From Aeromicrobium duanguangcaii (GTDB lineage: Bacteria > Actinomycetota > Actinomycetes > Propionibacteriales > Nocardioidaceae), in NCBI RefSeq assembly GCF_024508295.1, contig NZ_CP101990.1:3069794-3133793 (forward strand): a DNA stretch of 64,000 bases. The letters run 5' to 3'. Made by a program: the position numbers and the translations under genes. Under the pieces are notes generated by a model. That model was given only the letters and a program-made list of their open reading frames with translations. It was not told the origin of the DNA and did not search any database. Within the stretch, counting starts at the first letter, position 1. Every line of letters starts with the position of its first letter. Shown piece after piece: positions 1-8,748 of the stretch.

Positions 1-322
1 TGTGCACGACGCCGTGGGCACCCGCCCGCAGGCACAGCGCGAGGACGATCGCGCGCCGCTCGTCGGTGTAGAGGCACACCGGCAGCCCCCTGGCGCGGAT
101 GGCGCGGATGGCCGCACGCCCCTGCTTCGTCCCGGTGCCCGCACCCTGCGGGCCCCGCAGCAGCAGGTCGAGAACGACGACATCGCACGCGACGGGCGCC
201 GCCTCGAACTGCTCGACGCTGGCGTACGTCGCGACGACCTCGACCTCGGGGTGGACGGTCGCGAAGCCGCCCCGGATGACGGTGCTGTCGTCGATCACGA
301 CGACGCGGGGGCGATCGGTCAC
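1..322 (-). CDS. Two-component response regulator, receiver domain (3' end cut by window edge)
   Basis: The GTG start overlaps the stop of the upstream histidine kinase by four bases (GTGA), so the two are translationally coupled. The translated start reads VTDRPRVVVIDDSTVIRGG, with the acidic DD pair of a receiver domain, and later VVVLDLLLRG, whose Asp is the expected phosphoacceptor. This is followed by an LPVCLYTDE-like strand and AGAHGVV, the usual beta5 region of NarL/LuxR-type receivers. The output domain lies beyond base 1, so DNA binding is inferred from the kinase type only. It is the likely partner of the adjacent kinase. Confidence 0.85.
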   Translation of the reverse strand, partial: MTDRPRVVVIDDSTVIRGGFATVHPEVEVVATYASVEQFEAAPVACDVVVLDLLLRGPQGAGTGTKQGRAAIRAIRARGLPVCLYTDERRAIVLALCLRAGAHGVVH

Positions 323-1506
323 GGCTCCTCCTGGCGGTGGACGGGTCCCACGAGCGTCACGGAGGTGCCGCGGCCCGGCGCGGAACGCACCTGTGCGTCT
401 ACTCCCACCTCGCGCAGCGCGTGGCCGACCTGGGTGTTCAGCCCGAAGCCCATCGGCTGACTGGCCTGGTCGAAGCCGACGCCGTCGTCGGACACCACGA
501 CCTCCCACCGGTCGTCCTCGCAGTCCGCGTGCACGACGACCTGATGGGCGCGGGCGTGCAGCCGCACGTTGTGCAGCACCGTCGCGACGGCACGGCTCGT
601 GGCGTGCCAGACCGGCTCACTGAGCCGCGCGTGACCGCCGAGGTCGACGGCGAGCTCGAGCGGCAGGTCGTCGAACCCCTCGAGCGCCACCGCCAGCATC
701 GTGGCGACGGTGCGCGCGCGGTCCGCGTGTTCGGGCGACGGCTCGGCAGCGAGGTAGTTGCGCAGGCGGTTCGCCTCGCGGTGCGCCTGCAGCCGCAGGC
801 CCGGCAGCACCTCGGCCGGGGTGTCCTCGTCGGACAGCAGGCGCAGGATGCTCGAGGCGTCGTGCACCGTCATCTGGTAGCGCTCGAGCTCGAGCGCGCG
901 CGTGGCCGCCACGGCGTCCTCACGCGACTGGTCGGCGTCGGCGGCGAGCGAGCGCAGGTAGTGGACCATGAGCGCCACGACGAGCGCGTAGCCCGGGATC
1001 GTCAGGGCGTTGTTGACGTTCGTCTCCCACGACGCCGTGTCCGCCGTGATCATCCAGGACAGGTACCAGGCGCCGAGGCCGAAGCCGTGGGCCACGGCCA
1101 GGGCCGGCCGGAGCCACGTCGAGGCCAGCGCGCCCACGTTGATCGCGAAGCCCGAGGCCCACGACTCCCACGTGCCGACGACGTGGCTGGACGGCAGCAG
1201 CAGGACCATCGCCGGGACGGCCACCCAGGCCAGCACGATGTCCGGTCCGTGCCACCAGCCGGGGCGCACCGAGCCGTTCGACAGACACTGGGCGATCAAC
1301 AGGACCGAGGTGGCTGAGACCAGCAGGCCGAGTGCGACGTAGACCTCGCGGTGCTCGGCCAGCTGCGCGCCGGACGCGATGCTCAGGATGATCTGGAACA
1401 GCACCACGGCGCGCATCGCCGGGACGACCAACGCGATTCCCCGCTCGGCTCGACGCGCCGACGCGCCCAACTCAGCCTCACTCGTCACGGTGGTCACGCC
1501 GAACAT
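319..1506 (-). CDS. NarL-type sensor histidine kinase
   Basis: A 395-residue membrane sensor kinase. Residues about 25-185 hold several hydrophobic segments with no obvious extracellular domain. The dimerisation region carries the likely phosphoacceptor His215 (MTVHDAS). The catalytic domain shows an N-box at about 310-318 (LHNVRLHA), a G1 box at 341-346 (DGVGFD) and a G2 stretch at about 353-361, ending in GRGTSVTL. Its stop overlaps the GTG of the response regulator. It is divergent from the MOSC gene. The stimulus cannot be read from the sequence. An ATG at 1506 is used; no strong ribosome-binding site precedes it. Confidence 0.88.
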   Translation of the reverse strand: MFGVTTVTSEAELGASARRAERGIALVVPAMRAVVLFQIILSIASGAQLAEHREVYVALGLLVSATSVLLIAQCLSNGSVRPGWWHGPDIVLAWVAVPAMVLLLPSSHVVGTWESWASGFAINVGALASTWLRPALAVAHGFGLGAWYLSWMITADTASWETNVNNALTIPGYALVVALMVHYLRSLAADADQSREDAVAATRALELERYQMTVHDASSILRLLSDEDTPAEVLPGLRLQAHREANRLRNYLAAEPSPEHADRARTVATMLAVALEGFDDLPLELAVDLGGHARLSEPVWHATSRAVATVLHNVRLHARAHQVVVHADCEDDRWEVVVSDDGVGFDQASQPMGFGLNTQVGHALREVGVDAQVRSAPGRGTSVTLVGPVHRQEEP

Positions 1507-1534
1507 CGTTCCAGACCGTCGTTACCCTGAGCCG

Positions 1535-2377
1535 GTGCACCTGATGTCCCTGCATCGCCATCCCCTGAAGTCCGGGTCCATCGAGGACCTCGACGAGGCG
1601 ACGGTCGATCCGTGGGGACTCGCCGGCGACCGGCGCTGGATGGTCGTCGACGCCGAGGGCACCTTCCTCACGGCTCGCGAGGAGCGCCGGCTGCTGACCA
1701 TCGACGCGCGGCTGACCGGTGCGGGAATCCGGCTCAGCGCCCCGGGCCGGGCCACGCTCGACGTGCCCGATCCCGATCCGGCCCATCAGGTCCCCGTGCG
1801 GATCTGGAGCTCGCTCATCACGGCCGCCGAGGCCACCGACGCCACCACGTGGCTGACCGAGTTGTTGGGCCGCGACGTGCGCCTCGTGCACTTGGACGAC
1901 CCCACCCGTCGGGCCGTGAACCCCGCGCGCTCGGAGCCGGACGACCGGGTCAGCCTCGCCGACGGGTACCCGCTGCTCGTCACGACGCAGACGTCCCTCA
2001 CCGCGCTCAACCAGGCGATCGAGGCCGACGGCGGCGACCCCGTGCCGATGAGCCGGTTCCGCCCGAACCTCGTGATCGACGGCGAGGCCGCCTGGACCGA
2101 GGACGACTGGCGGCGCATCCGGGTCGGCGACGCCACCTTCCGCGCCGTCAAGGGCTGCGCACGCTGCGTCATCACCACGCTCGAGGCCCAGGACTCCGGC
2201 GAGGTCGCGCGCGGCAAGGAGCCGATCCGCACCCTGGCCCGGATCCGCCGGTTCTCCGGCGCGGTCTGGTTCGGCGTCAACCTGATCCCCGACGTCGCGG
2301 GCGTCACGGCCCGCGTCGGCGACGAGGTCGAGGTGCTCGAGGCGGCCGAGCCCGGCGGCGGACCACTCGGCGCGTAG
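1535..2377 (+). CDS. MOSC domain protein (YcbX/mARC-like)
   Basis: About 280 residues. The N-terminus (HRHPLKSG followed by [11 protein letters not shown]) matches the MOSC N-terminal beta-barrel domain. The C-terminal part carries [10 protein letters not shown] with Cys208 and Cys211, the region that binds the molybdenum cofactor in this family, and ends GDEVEVLEA. Proteins of this type reduce N-hydroxylated or S-oxidised substrates using molybdenum cofactor; the substrate here is unknown. The GTG at 1535 fits the domain boundary; an ATG at 1544 is an alternative. The short upstream distance to a TACCCT-like -10 suggests a leaderless mRNA. Confidence 0.82.
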   Translation: MHLMSLHRHPLKSGSIEDLDEATVDPWGLAGDRRWMVVDAEGTFLTAREERRLLTIDARLTGAGIRLSAPGRATLDVPDPDPAHQVPVRIWSSLITAAEATDATTWLTELLGRDVRLVHLDDPTRRAVNPARSEPDDRVSLADGYPLLVTTQTSLTALNQAIEADGGDPVPMSRFRPNLVIDGEAAWTEDDWRRIRVGDATFRAVKGCARCVITTLEAQDSGEVARGKEPIRTLARIRRFSGAVWFGVNLIPDVAGVTARVGDEVEVLEAAEPGGGPLGA

Positions 2378-2392
2378 TCGCCGGAGGCGGGG

Positions 2393-3079
2393 TCAGTCCC
2401 GCCCGAGCAGGTGGTCGACCCAGCGCGGCACCACGTCGGTCGCGGGACCGGCGAACGTGGTGTGGAAGCCGCCGCCCGTCGGCGCCAGGTTCAGCTCGAA
2501 GGTGTGCGCGCCGGAGGCGTGCGCGTAGTCGACGAAGCCCGCGGCCGGGTAGACGACGCCCGACGTGCCGATCGCGGCGAAGACGTCGACCTCGGTCAGC
2601 GCCTCGTGGATGTCGTCCATGCCGTGCGGGAACTCGCCGAACCACACGATGTCGGGTCGCAGCGCGGCGGTGTCGCACTCGGGGCACTCGGGCTCGAGCT
2701 CGAGCGGCCCGTCGTGCTCGAACCGGTGCTCACACTCCTCGCAGCGGACGTGGCGCAGGCTGCCGTGCATGTGCAGCAGCCGCCGAGATCCGGCGCGCTC
2801 GTGCAGGTCGTCGACGTTCTGCGTCACCAGCAGCATGTCGTCGCCGAACTCCTTCTCGAGCTCGACCAGGGCGTGGTGCGCGGCGTTCGGGTGCACGCGC
2901 TCCAGGGCGGCGCGGCGCTCGTCGTAGAACCGCTGGACCAGCGCCCTGTTGTACGCGAACGCCTCGGGTGTGGCGACGTCCTCGGGCCGGTGGCCCTCCC
3001 AGAGCCCATCGGCGTCACGGAAGGTGGCCAAGCCGCTCTCGGCCGAGATCCCCGCACCGGTCAGCACGACGAGCTTCAT
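2393..3079 (-). CDS. Sir2-family NAD-dependent protein deacylase
   Basis: A 228-residue sirtuin. Visible motifs are GAGIS at 8-12 (NAD binding), TQNVD at 86-90, catalytic His105 in HMHGS, and a zinc ribbon with Cys113, Cys116, Cys132 and Cys135. Tyr52 and Arg55 in FYDERR match the pair that lets class III (CobB/SIRT5-type) sirtuins accept succinyl and malonyl lysine, so desuccinylase activity is plausible alongside deacetylation. Its ATG overlaps the stop of the upstream inositol-phosphatase-like gene (ATGA), giving a two-gene operon. A cytosolic protein. Confidence 0.92.
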   Translation of the reverse strand: MKLVVLTGAGISAESGLATFRDADGLWEGHRPEDVATPEAFAYNRALVQRFYDERRAALERVHPNAAHHALVELEKEFGDDMLLVTQNVDDLHERAGSRRLLHMHGSLRHVRCEECEHRFEHDGPLELEPECPECDTAALRPDIVWFGEFPHGMDDIHEALTEVDVFAAIGTSGVVYPAAGFVDYAHASGAHTFELNLAPTGGGFHTTFAGPATDVVPRWVDHLLGRD

Positions 3080-3855
3080 GCGGCATCTCCCTGCAACGCG
3101 TCGACGATCTGGCCGACGCCGGTCGGCGGACCCGCGACCGACCACACGAGGCCGTCGACCTCGACCCGCTCGGTGACGCCGCCGGCCCCCAGGACCAGCG
3201 CGGTTCCGGGCAGCCAGTCCCAGTCGGGCGTGCTGTGCTGGAACCAGCAGCCGAGGCGGCCGGTGGCCACACCGACGAGATCCATGGAGCCCGACCCGAG
3301 CATCCGGATGGTCGCCGGCAGCGCCGCGGCACGGCGCCAGGCGGCGAAGCCGGGATGGTCGACGATGAACGCCGGATGCGCGTAGGTCGCGACGCCCAAC
3401 TGGGACACCGCGGCGTCCTCGATGGGCGACACCGGCCGTCCGTTGATGGTCGTGGGCACGCCGGGCCCGCCCACCACGACCGTGCCGGTGGCGTGGTGCG
3501 CGACGGCGCCCAGCAGCGGCCGGTCTCCGTCGGCCAGGGCGATGGCCGAGCACCAGTAGTCGAAGCCCGAGGCGAAGTTGTAGGTGCCGTCGACCGGATC
3601 GATGACCCAGCGTCGGCCCGAGGTGCCCTCGCGCGAGGTGCCCTCCTCGCCGAGCAGCCCGTCCTCGGGGCGCTCGCGGTCGAGGTGCTCGACGATGCGC
3701 GCCTCGGCGGCGTAGTCGGCAGCGGTCACGATGTCGGAGACGCTGGTCTTCGAGCGGGTCTGCAGGTCGTCCTCGGCCCGGATGCGGGCGGCGAGGGCGG
3801 CCGCCTCGACGACCAGCTCGGTCGCCAGGGTCACGTCGTCCGGGGTCACGTTCAT
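3076..3855 (-). CDS. Inositol monophosphatase family protein
   Basis: A 259-residue Mg-dependent phosphatase of the SuhB/IMPase fold. It has [11 protein letters not shown] (41-51), the metal-binding GEEG (69-72), [12 protein letters not shown] with Asp86 and Asp89, and the C-terminal WDWLPG...GAGG that matches the family WDxxxG...EAGG motif. Possible substrates are inositol-1-phosphate, histidinol phosphate or 3'-phosphoadenosine compounds; the sequence alone does not decide. An ino1 gene lies about 35 kb away in this window, making inositol phosphate reasonable. It is divergent from the thiamin operon and coupled to the sirtuin. Confidence 0.88.
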   Translation of the reverse strand: MNVTPDDVTLATELVVEAAALAARIRAEDDLQTRSKTSVSDIVTAADYAAEARIVEHLDRERPEDGLLGEEGTSREGTSGRRWVIDPVDGTYNFASGFDYWCSAIALADGDRPLLGAVAHHATGTVVVGGPGVPTTINGRPVSPIEDAAVSQLGVATYAHPAFIVDHPGFAAWRRAAALPATIRMLGSGSMDLVGVATGRLGCWFQHSTPDWDWLPGTALVLGAGGVTERVEVDGLVWSVAGPPTGVGQIVDALQGDAA

Positions 3856-3904
3856 GCCTCAACCGTAAGAGGCGGACCCTGCGAACGGATCTACAGTGGT
3901 GACA

Positions 3905-3984
3905 GACACGGGGTGCCCGTACCGAGCGGGCTGAGATCAGACCCGTCGAACCTGCTCGAGTTCGCACTCGCGAAGGGATGTCCC
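3905..3984 (+). promoter_or_regulatory. TPP riboswitch (THI element)
   Basis: The leader contains the conserved THI-box blocks in order: ACGGGGTGCC (3908-3917), GGGCTGAGAT (about 3928-3937), GACCCGTCGAACCTG (about 3940-3954) and a terminal CGCGAAGGGATG (3969-3980). The aptamer ends directly before the thiM ATG at 3985 and includes its purine-rich ribosome-binding site, so TPP probably represses translation initiation. A TACAGT hexamer at 3892-3897 could be the -10 element. Confidence 0.95.
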
Positions 3985-4776
3985 ATGACCGTCCTGTCCA
4001 TTCCCGTCCCCACCGACGAAGCGCTGACGCGCCTGCGCGCCGCGACCCCGCTGGTGCAGTGCATCACCAACAGCGTCGTCACGAACTTCACCGCCAACGC
4101 CCTGCTCGCCGTGGGCGCGGCGCCCGCCATGGTCGACCTGCCCGAGGAGGCGGGGATCTTCGCGGGCATCGCCGACGGCGTGCTGGTCAACCTCGGCACG
4201 CCGAACGCCCAGCAGGCCGATGCCGCGCGCGTCGCCGTGGCCGCCACCGACCGCTGGGTGCTCGACCCGGTCGCGATCGGGACCCTGCCGGTGCGCACGG
4301 CCATGGCCGCCGAGCTGGTCCGGGCCCGGCCGGCGATCGTGCGCGGCAACGCCTCGGAGATCATCGCGCTGGCGGGGGCCGGCACCGGCGGGCGCGGGGT
4401 CGACTCCGTCGCCGGCTCCGAGGACGCGCTGGAGGCGGCCGGACAGATCGCCCGCGAGCACGGCACCGTCGTCGCGGTCTCGGGAGAGGTCGACGTCATC
4501 ACCGACGGCACCCGGGTGGTCCGGATCGCCGGTGGCGACCGGCTCCTGACGCTCGTGACCGGCGGCGGCTGCTCGCTGGGCGCCACGATGGCCGCCTTCC
4601 TCGGCGTGTGCGACCCGCTGTCGGCGGCCGTGAGCGCCTCCGTCGTGCATGCGGTGGCGGCCGAGCGCGCGGCGGCCGGCTGCTCAGGCCCGGGCTCGTT
4701 CGCCGTGGCCTTCCTCGACGCCCTCGCGGCGATCGGTCCCGAGGACGTGCGCGACCGCGTCTCGAGCCTGGCGTGA
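3985..4776 (+). CDS. thiM: Hydroxyethylthiazole kinase
   Basis: A 263-residue ribokinase-like enzyme that phosphorylates the thiazole alcohol HET, a salvage step of thiamin synthesis. It begins close to [21 protein letters not shown], the family's substrate-binding stretch, and has [10 protein letters not shown] after IVRGN, then TGGGCSLGA, which includes the catalytic Cys/anion-hole region. Length is normal for ThiM. It is the first gene after the TPP riboswitch and its stop overlaps the thiE start (GTGA), so it leads a translationally coupled thiamin salvage operon. Confidence 0.95.
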   Translation: MTVLSIPVPTDEALTRLRAATPLVQCITNSVVTNFTANALLAVGAAPAMVDLPEEAGIFAGIADGVLVNLGTPNAQQADAARVAVAATDRWVLDPVAIGTLPVRTAMAAELVRARPAIVRGNASEIIALAGAGTGGRGVDSVAGSEDALEAAGQIAREHGTVVAVSGEVDVITDGTRVVRIAGGDRLLTLVTGGGCSLGATMAAFLGVCDPLSAAVSASVVHAVAAERAAAGCSGPGSFAVAFLDALAAIGPEDVRDRVSSLA

Positions 4777-5414
4777 CCGCCGGGCTGCACCTGGTCACCG
4801 ACGAGCGCCTGGGGCGCGACCGGCTGCTCGCGGTCGTCGCCGCCGCGGCGGGCGCCGGGGTCGCAGCGGTCCAGGTCCGGGCCAAGCACGCCACCGCGCG
4901 GGAGTTCACGGACCTCGTCGCGGCGATCAGCGCCGCCGTGGCGGGGCGGGCGCTGGTCCTGGTCAACGACCGGGTGGACGTGGCGCTGGCCGCGCGGCAC
5001 GTCGGCGTGCGGGTCGACGGCGTCCACCTGGGCCAGGACGACCTCGACCCGGTCGTGGCGCGGACCCTGCTCGGACCGGACGCCACCGTGGGGTGGACGG
5101 CGCACGCGCCGGAGCACCTGCAGGCCGCTCACGTCCTGCCGCCGGGCACCGTCGACTACCTCGGGGTCGGCCTCGTCCACCCCACCACCTCGAAGGCGGA
5201 TGGCCCGCCCGTCCTGGGCGTCGACGGTTTCGGCGCGTTCGCGCACGCGGCCCCGTTGCCGTGCATCGCGATCGGCGGCGTGCGGCTGGCGGACGTCCCG
5301 GGGCTCATGGCCGCCGGCGCGCACGGCGTGGCCGTCGTCTCCGCAATCTCAGAGGCTGCCGATCCGGGGCGGGCCGCGGCGGACCTCGTCGCGGCGGCCG
5401 GGGGTGCCCGATGA
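4773..5414 (+). CDS. thiE: Thiamine-phosphate synthase
   Basis: A 213-residue TIM-barrel enzyme that joins HMP pyrophosphate and HET phosphate to give thiamin phosphate. Features are LVTDERL near the N-terminus, VQVRAKHA (phosphate/pyrophosphate binding), [17 protein letters not shown] and, near the C-terminus, CIAIGGV followed by [11 protein letters not shown]. The GTG start overlaps the thiM stop and its own stop overlaps the thiD/tenA ATG, so all three proteins are made from one coupled message. Confidence 0.95.
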   Translation: MTAGLHLVTDERLGRDRLLAVVAAAAGAGVAAVQVRAKHATAREFTDLVAAISAAVAGRALVLVNDRVDVALAARHVGVRVDGVHLGQDDLDPVVARTLLGPDATVGWTAHAPEHLQAAHVLPPGTVDYLGVGLVHPTTSKADGPPVLGVDGFGAFAHAAPLPCIAIGGVRLADVPGLMAAGAHGVAVVSAISEAADPGRAAADLVAAAGGAR

Positions 5415-6847
5415 CGCCGCGCGTGCTGAGCATCGCCGGCACGGACCCGAGCGGTGGCGCGGGAATCCAGGCGGACCTCAAGACGATCGGGGCCTTCGGC
5501 GGGTACGGCATGGCCGTCGTGACCGCCCTGGTCGCCCAGAACACCGAGGGCGTGCGGTCGGTCCACGTCCCGCCGCCCGCCTTCCTGGCCGAGCAGCTCG
5601 ACGCCGTCTCCGACGACGTCGTGATCGACGCGGTGAAGCTGGGGATGCTGCACTCGACGCCCCTCATCGACATCGTCGTGGCCTGGTTGGAGCGCGTGCG
5701 GCCGCCGGTGGTCGTGCTCGATCCGGTCATGGTGGCCACGAGCGGCGACCGGCTGCTGGACGCCGCGGCCGAGGCGGCGATCCGGCGGTTGTGCGCGCGG
5801 GTCGACCTGGTCACGCCGAACCTGCCCGAGCTGGCGGTGCTGGCCGGTCAGCCGGAGGCGACGACCTGGGCCGCTGCCGTCGACCAGGCGCAGGCACTCG
5901 CCGCCGCGACCGACACGGTGGTGCTGCTCAAGGGCGGACACCTGGCTGGCGCGACGTCGGCCGACGCCGTCGTGACCGCGGAGGCGGTCCGGCCGGTCGA
6001 GGGGCGCCGGGTCATCACCACGACCACCCATGGCACGGGGTGCTCGCTGTCGTCGGCCATGGCGACGCTGAGGGCGTCCGGATTCTCGTGGTTCGACGCG
6101 CTCGGTCATGCCAAGGAGTGGTTGACCGGCGCGATCGAGCACGGCGCCGCACTCGAGGTCGGACGTGGCAACGGCCCGATCGACCACTTCCACCACCTGC
6201 GTGAGCACGTGCCGCACCTGCGCGCTGACGTCGGCAGCCCCACGTGGACCGGCCGCGCCTGGGACGACAGCGCGCCCGTGCGAGACCGCGTCGACGCCTG
6301 CGAGTTCGTGCGCAGGCTGGGCGACGGCACCCTCGAACCCGAGCGGTTCGCCTGGTACCTGGCCCAGGACGCCGTCTATCTGGGCGAGTACGCCGAGCTC
6401 CTCGCCCGGGCCGCCGCACTGGCCGGCGCGCCGGAGGAGCAGGCCTTCTGGGCCCGCGGCAGCGTCGCGGCGCAGGAGGAGGAGATGCGGCTGCACCGGG
6501 CGTGGGTCGCCGGGATGCCGGCAGCTGCACCCGCCACCCGGGCCTACCTCGACCACCTGCACGCCGCGCACCGCCACGGTTACGAGGTCCTCATCGCCGC
6601 ACTGCTGCCCTGCTCCTGGCTCTACGCCGATCTGGGTCGGCGACTGGTGGCGCAGGACCGGCCGGCGCACCCCTACGGCGCCTGGCTGCGGACCTACGCC
6701 GACCCGGCGTTCCTCGACGCAGCGGAGACCGCGCGAAGCATCGTCGACCGCGTGGCCGAGGCGGCGTCATCAGACGGGCGCAACGCCATGACCGCGGCGT
6801 TCGCGGCCTCGATGCGCCACGAGCTGGCGTTCTTCGAGGCGCCGTGA
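5411..6847 (+). CDS. thiD: Bifunctional HMP(-P) kinase / TenA-type aminopyrimidine hydrolase fusion
   Basis: A 478-residue fusion. Residues 1 to about 262 are ThiD: SIAGTDPSGGAGIQADLK at 7-24, LDPVMVATSG near 103-112, and GTGCS at 208-212 with the anion hole. Residues about 285-478 are TenA: a helical thiaminase II-like domain with YLAQDAVYL near 316-324 and the active-site Cys401 in LLPCSWLYADLG, which places it with the Cys-containing TenA class. It should phosphorylate HMP twice and recover HMP from degraded thiamin. Separate ThiD and TenA are common; fusions of this order occur in actinobacteria and fungi. Four bases separate its stop from the convergent GyrI-like gene. Confidence 0.93.
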   Translation: MTPRVLSIAGTDPSGGAGIQADLKTIGAFGGYGMAVVTALVAQNTEGVRSVHVPPPAFLAEQLDAVSDDVVIDAVKLGMLHSTPLIDIVVAWLERVRPPVVVLDPVMVATSGDRLLDAAAEAAIRRLCARVDLVTPNLPELAVLAGQPEATTWAAAVDQAQALAAATDTVVLLKGGHLAGATSADAVVTAEAVRPVEGRRVITTTTHGTGCSLSSAMATLRASGFSWFDALGHAKEWLTGAIEHGAALEVGRGNGPIDHFHHLREHVPHLRADVGSPTWTGRAWDDSAPVRDRVDACEFVRRLGDGTLEPERFAWYLAQDAVYLGEYAELLARAAALAGAPEEQAFWARGSVAAQEEEMRLHRAWVAGMPAAAPATRAYLDHLHAAHRHGYEVLIAALLPCSWLYADLGRRLVAQDRPAHPYGAWLRTYADPAFLDAAETARSIVDRVAEAASSDGRNAMTAAFAASMRHELAFFEAP

Positions 6848-6851
6848 CGGT

Positions 6852-7469
6852 TCATCGCGCCGCCTCGACGGGCTGGCGCAGGATCGTGCGCAGCCGCTCG
6901 GGGGCCGTCCGCCGGGGGTCACCGAGGTAGATCTCGTGATGGCGGCCGGTCATCCGCAGTCCGTGCGCAGGGATGAACTCGTCGTGCATGGCCGCCAGCA
7001 CGGGGCCCTCGTCGTCGTACGAGCCGACGTGGAGCGTCTGGACGCAACGTCCCTCGTCGAGCGACTCGAGCCGCATCTCGTCGAGCAACGGGGCGCCACC
7101 CTTCGCCGTCACGCTCGAGCGGGCCCGGTCCAGGTGGTAGTCGGTGATCCAGTCCGGCACCAGGATCATCATCGTCCAGGACCAGCGGGACTTGTCCCGC
7201 TGGCTGGTGAACGTGGCGAAGTCGTCGGACCACCACAGCCCTTCGAGCGGCGGCACGACGTAGTCGCGGTCCAGCTCGGTCTTGCTGAGGAACTTCAACG
7301 CGTACGCCGTGGGATACAGCGTGCCGAGCGCGTCCTGGTAGCGCGGCGCGCGGTTGGGGTCGCCCTCCCCGTCGACCATCAGGTAGGTCATCGGGGGCAC
7401 GGTGACGACCTCGAACCGGCCGCGCGGCGCGGTGTACGTCGGGATCTGCTTCTTGACGTCGAACTTCAC
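6852..7469 (-). CDS. GyrI-like small-molecule-binding domain protein
   Basis: A 205-residue stand-alone protein. The opening FDVKKQIPTYTAPRG, then VPPMTYLMVDGEGDPN, and later LHVGSYDDEGPVLAAMHDEF followed by HEIYLGDPRRTAPERLRTILR match the GyrI-like/SOUL-type domain often annotated in this arrangement. No DNA-binding domain is present, so it is not an AraC-type regulator. Some family members bind or hydrolyse hydrophobic small molecules; the ligand here is unknown. A clear GAGG-poor but purine-rich region precedes the ATG. It lies downstream of the PucR gene on the same strand, 15 bases away. Confidence 0.8.
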   Translation of the reverse strand: MKFDVKKQIPTYTAPRGRFEVVTVPPMTYLMVDGEGDPNRAPRYQDALGTLYPTAYALKFLSKTELDRDYVVPPLEGLWWSDDFATFTSQRDKSRWSWTMMILVPDWITDYHLDRARSSVTAKGGAPLLDEMRLESLDEGRCVQTLHVGSYDDEGPVLAAMHDEFIPAHGLRMTGRHHEIYLGDPRRTAPERLRTILRQPVEAAR

Positions 7470-7484
7470 GGCGACCCCCGGGGC

Positions 7485-8663
7485 TCAGCGTGGTGCGGCC
7501 AGCAGCGCGGTCTGCAGGACGTAGCGATCCCACGGTAACCGCGGATCGCGGCCGGTGAGCGATGCGACGCGACGCATCCGGTAGCGCACGGTCTGCGGGT
7601 GCACGTGCAGCCGGGCCGCGGCGGGTGCGGCCCCGTCTGCCTCGAGGACTGCCCAGAGCGTGGTCAACGCCTCGGTGTCCTCGGTCAGCGACCCGAGCAC
7701 GGCCTCCGCGGCGCGAACCGGGTCGGCGTCCCCGTGCCCCGCGACCAGCGCGAGGACCTCCAGGTCGCCGTCGTCGAGCACACCGCGCTGGGACCAGGCC
7801 AGATCAGGCGCCGCACGCAGCGCCGTGACCGCGAGCCGGTACGCCCGGGGCGCCGTCCGGGCGGTCACCCGGCCATGGCGCACCGCGTGCAGACCGTGTT
7901 CCTCGACGACCTCGGCCAGGCGCGCTGTGTCGACCGATCGCAGCAGCACGACACCGGCCCCGTCCTGGACCGTGTGGATCGACGCCACCGTCGTCGGGGC
8001 GTCGTCGCGTTCCTCCAGGGCCCGTTCGACCAGCGCCGCGGCGCGCTCGGCATCGACCACCCGCGACGGCCCGACGACGACGAGGTCGAAGGTCGTCGGC
8101 AGCTGCGCGTCGAGCTCGCGCAGTCGCGCGGCCAGGGATCCCGCGTGGCTCTGGCGGCCCAGCAGCAGGTCGGTGAGCAGGTCGCGCAGCGAGCTCTCGC
8201 GGTCGGCGCCCAGCGACCGGCCCGTGACCTCGTACCCGTCGTAGATCGCCTCGGAGAGCTCGTCGAGGACCGCGAACCAGACCCGCACGAGGGACGTCAC
8301 GTCCTCGGCGGCCAGCGCGCCGCGGAAGCGGTCCGACATCTGGTCCAGGAACTCTCCGGCGGCGACCCGGTAGGCCCGCAGCACCGCCGACAGCGGCCGG
8401 CCGTCGCGCGCCCGGACCGCGCCGACGCCACGGAACAGCGCGATGTCCTCCTCGGTCAGCGTCCCGTCCTCAGCCCACAGCTCCAGCACGCGGTGCAGCG
8501 TCCACACGATGATCGAGCGGACCTCCTGGAGCTGTCGCTCGTCGAGGGACGCGTACGCCGGGATCTCGGCGGCGATCGTCACCAGGAAGGTGTCGACCAG
8601 AGCGGCCTCGCCCTCCGTCAGGCCCGCGGCGATGGCCCGGCGGTGGGCGGTCACGTCGGTCAT
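7485..8663 (-). CDS. PucR/CdaR-family transcriptional regulator
   Basis: A 392-residue protein. The N-terminal 150 residues are helical (an RsbR/PucR-type sensor region); the middle carries a degenerate GGDEF-like segment; the C-terminus has the PucR helix-turn-helix, with AAARLHVHPQTVRYRMRRV and then DPRLPWDRYVLQTALL. The start is an ATG preceded by GAGGAG. It is divergent from the flavin dehydrogenase gene, with a perfect palindrome in the 85-base intergenic region, so it probably controls that gene and itself. The inducer is unknown. Confidence 0.88.
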   Translation of the reverse strand: MTDVTAHRRAIAAGLTEGEAALVDTFLVTIAAEIPAYASLDERQLQEVRSIIVWTLHRVLELWAEDGTLTEEDIALFRGVGAVRARDGRPLSAVLRAYRVAAGEFLDQMSDRFRGALAAEDVTSLVRVWFAVLDELSEAIYDGYEVTGRSLGADRESSLRDLLTDLLLGRQSHAGSLAARLRELDAQLPTTFDLVVVGPSRVVDAERAAALVERALEERDDAPTTVASIHTVQDGAGVVLLRSVDTARLAEVVEEHGLHAVRHGRVTARTAPRAYRLAVTALRAAPDLAWSQRGVLDDGDLEVLALVAGHGDADPVRAAEAVLGSLTEDTEALTTLWAVLEADGAAPAAARLHVHPQTVRYRMRRVASLTGRDPRLPWDRYVLQTALLAAPR

Positions 8664-8678
8664 GTCGCTCCTCAGTCG

Positions 8679-8698
8679 GTGACAAAGATGGTTGTCAC
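8679..8698. promoter_or_regulatory. Candidate PucR-family operator: GTGACAA-N6-TTGTCAC palindrome
   Basis: The space between the divergent PucR and FAD-dehydrogenase genes contains a perfect inverted repeat with two 7-base arms separated by six bases. Its position 16 bases before the regulator's start codon and about 50 bases before the dehydrogenase start suits shared control. Assignment to this regulator is inference from position. Confidence 0.6.
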
Positions 8699-8748
8699 GT
8701 CCATTCACCGTAGTGGCGCCGGAACCGTCACTGGGCCACCGTGTGCGC

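Noticed and set aside
1612..4776. A 1054-codon plus-strand open frame covering the MOSC, sirtuin and phosphatase genes
   Set aside because: Only its last 263 codons (thiM) have family motifs; the rest is Arg/Gly/Ala-rich shadow sequence across genes on other frames, which is usual in high-GC DNA.
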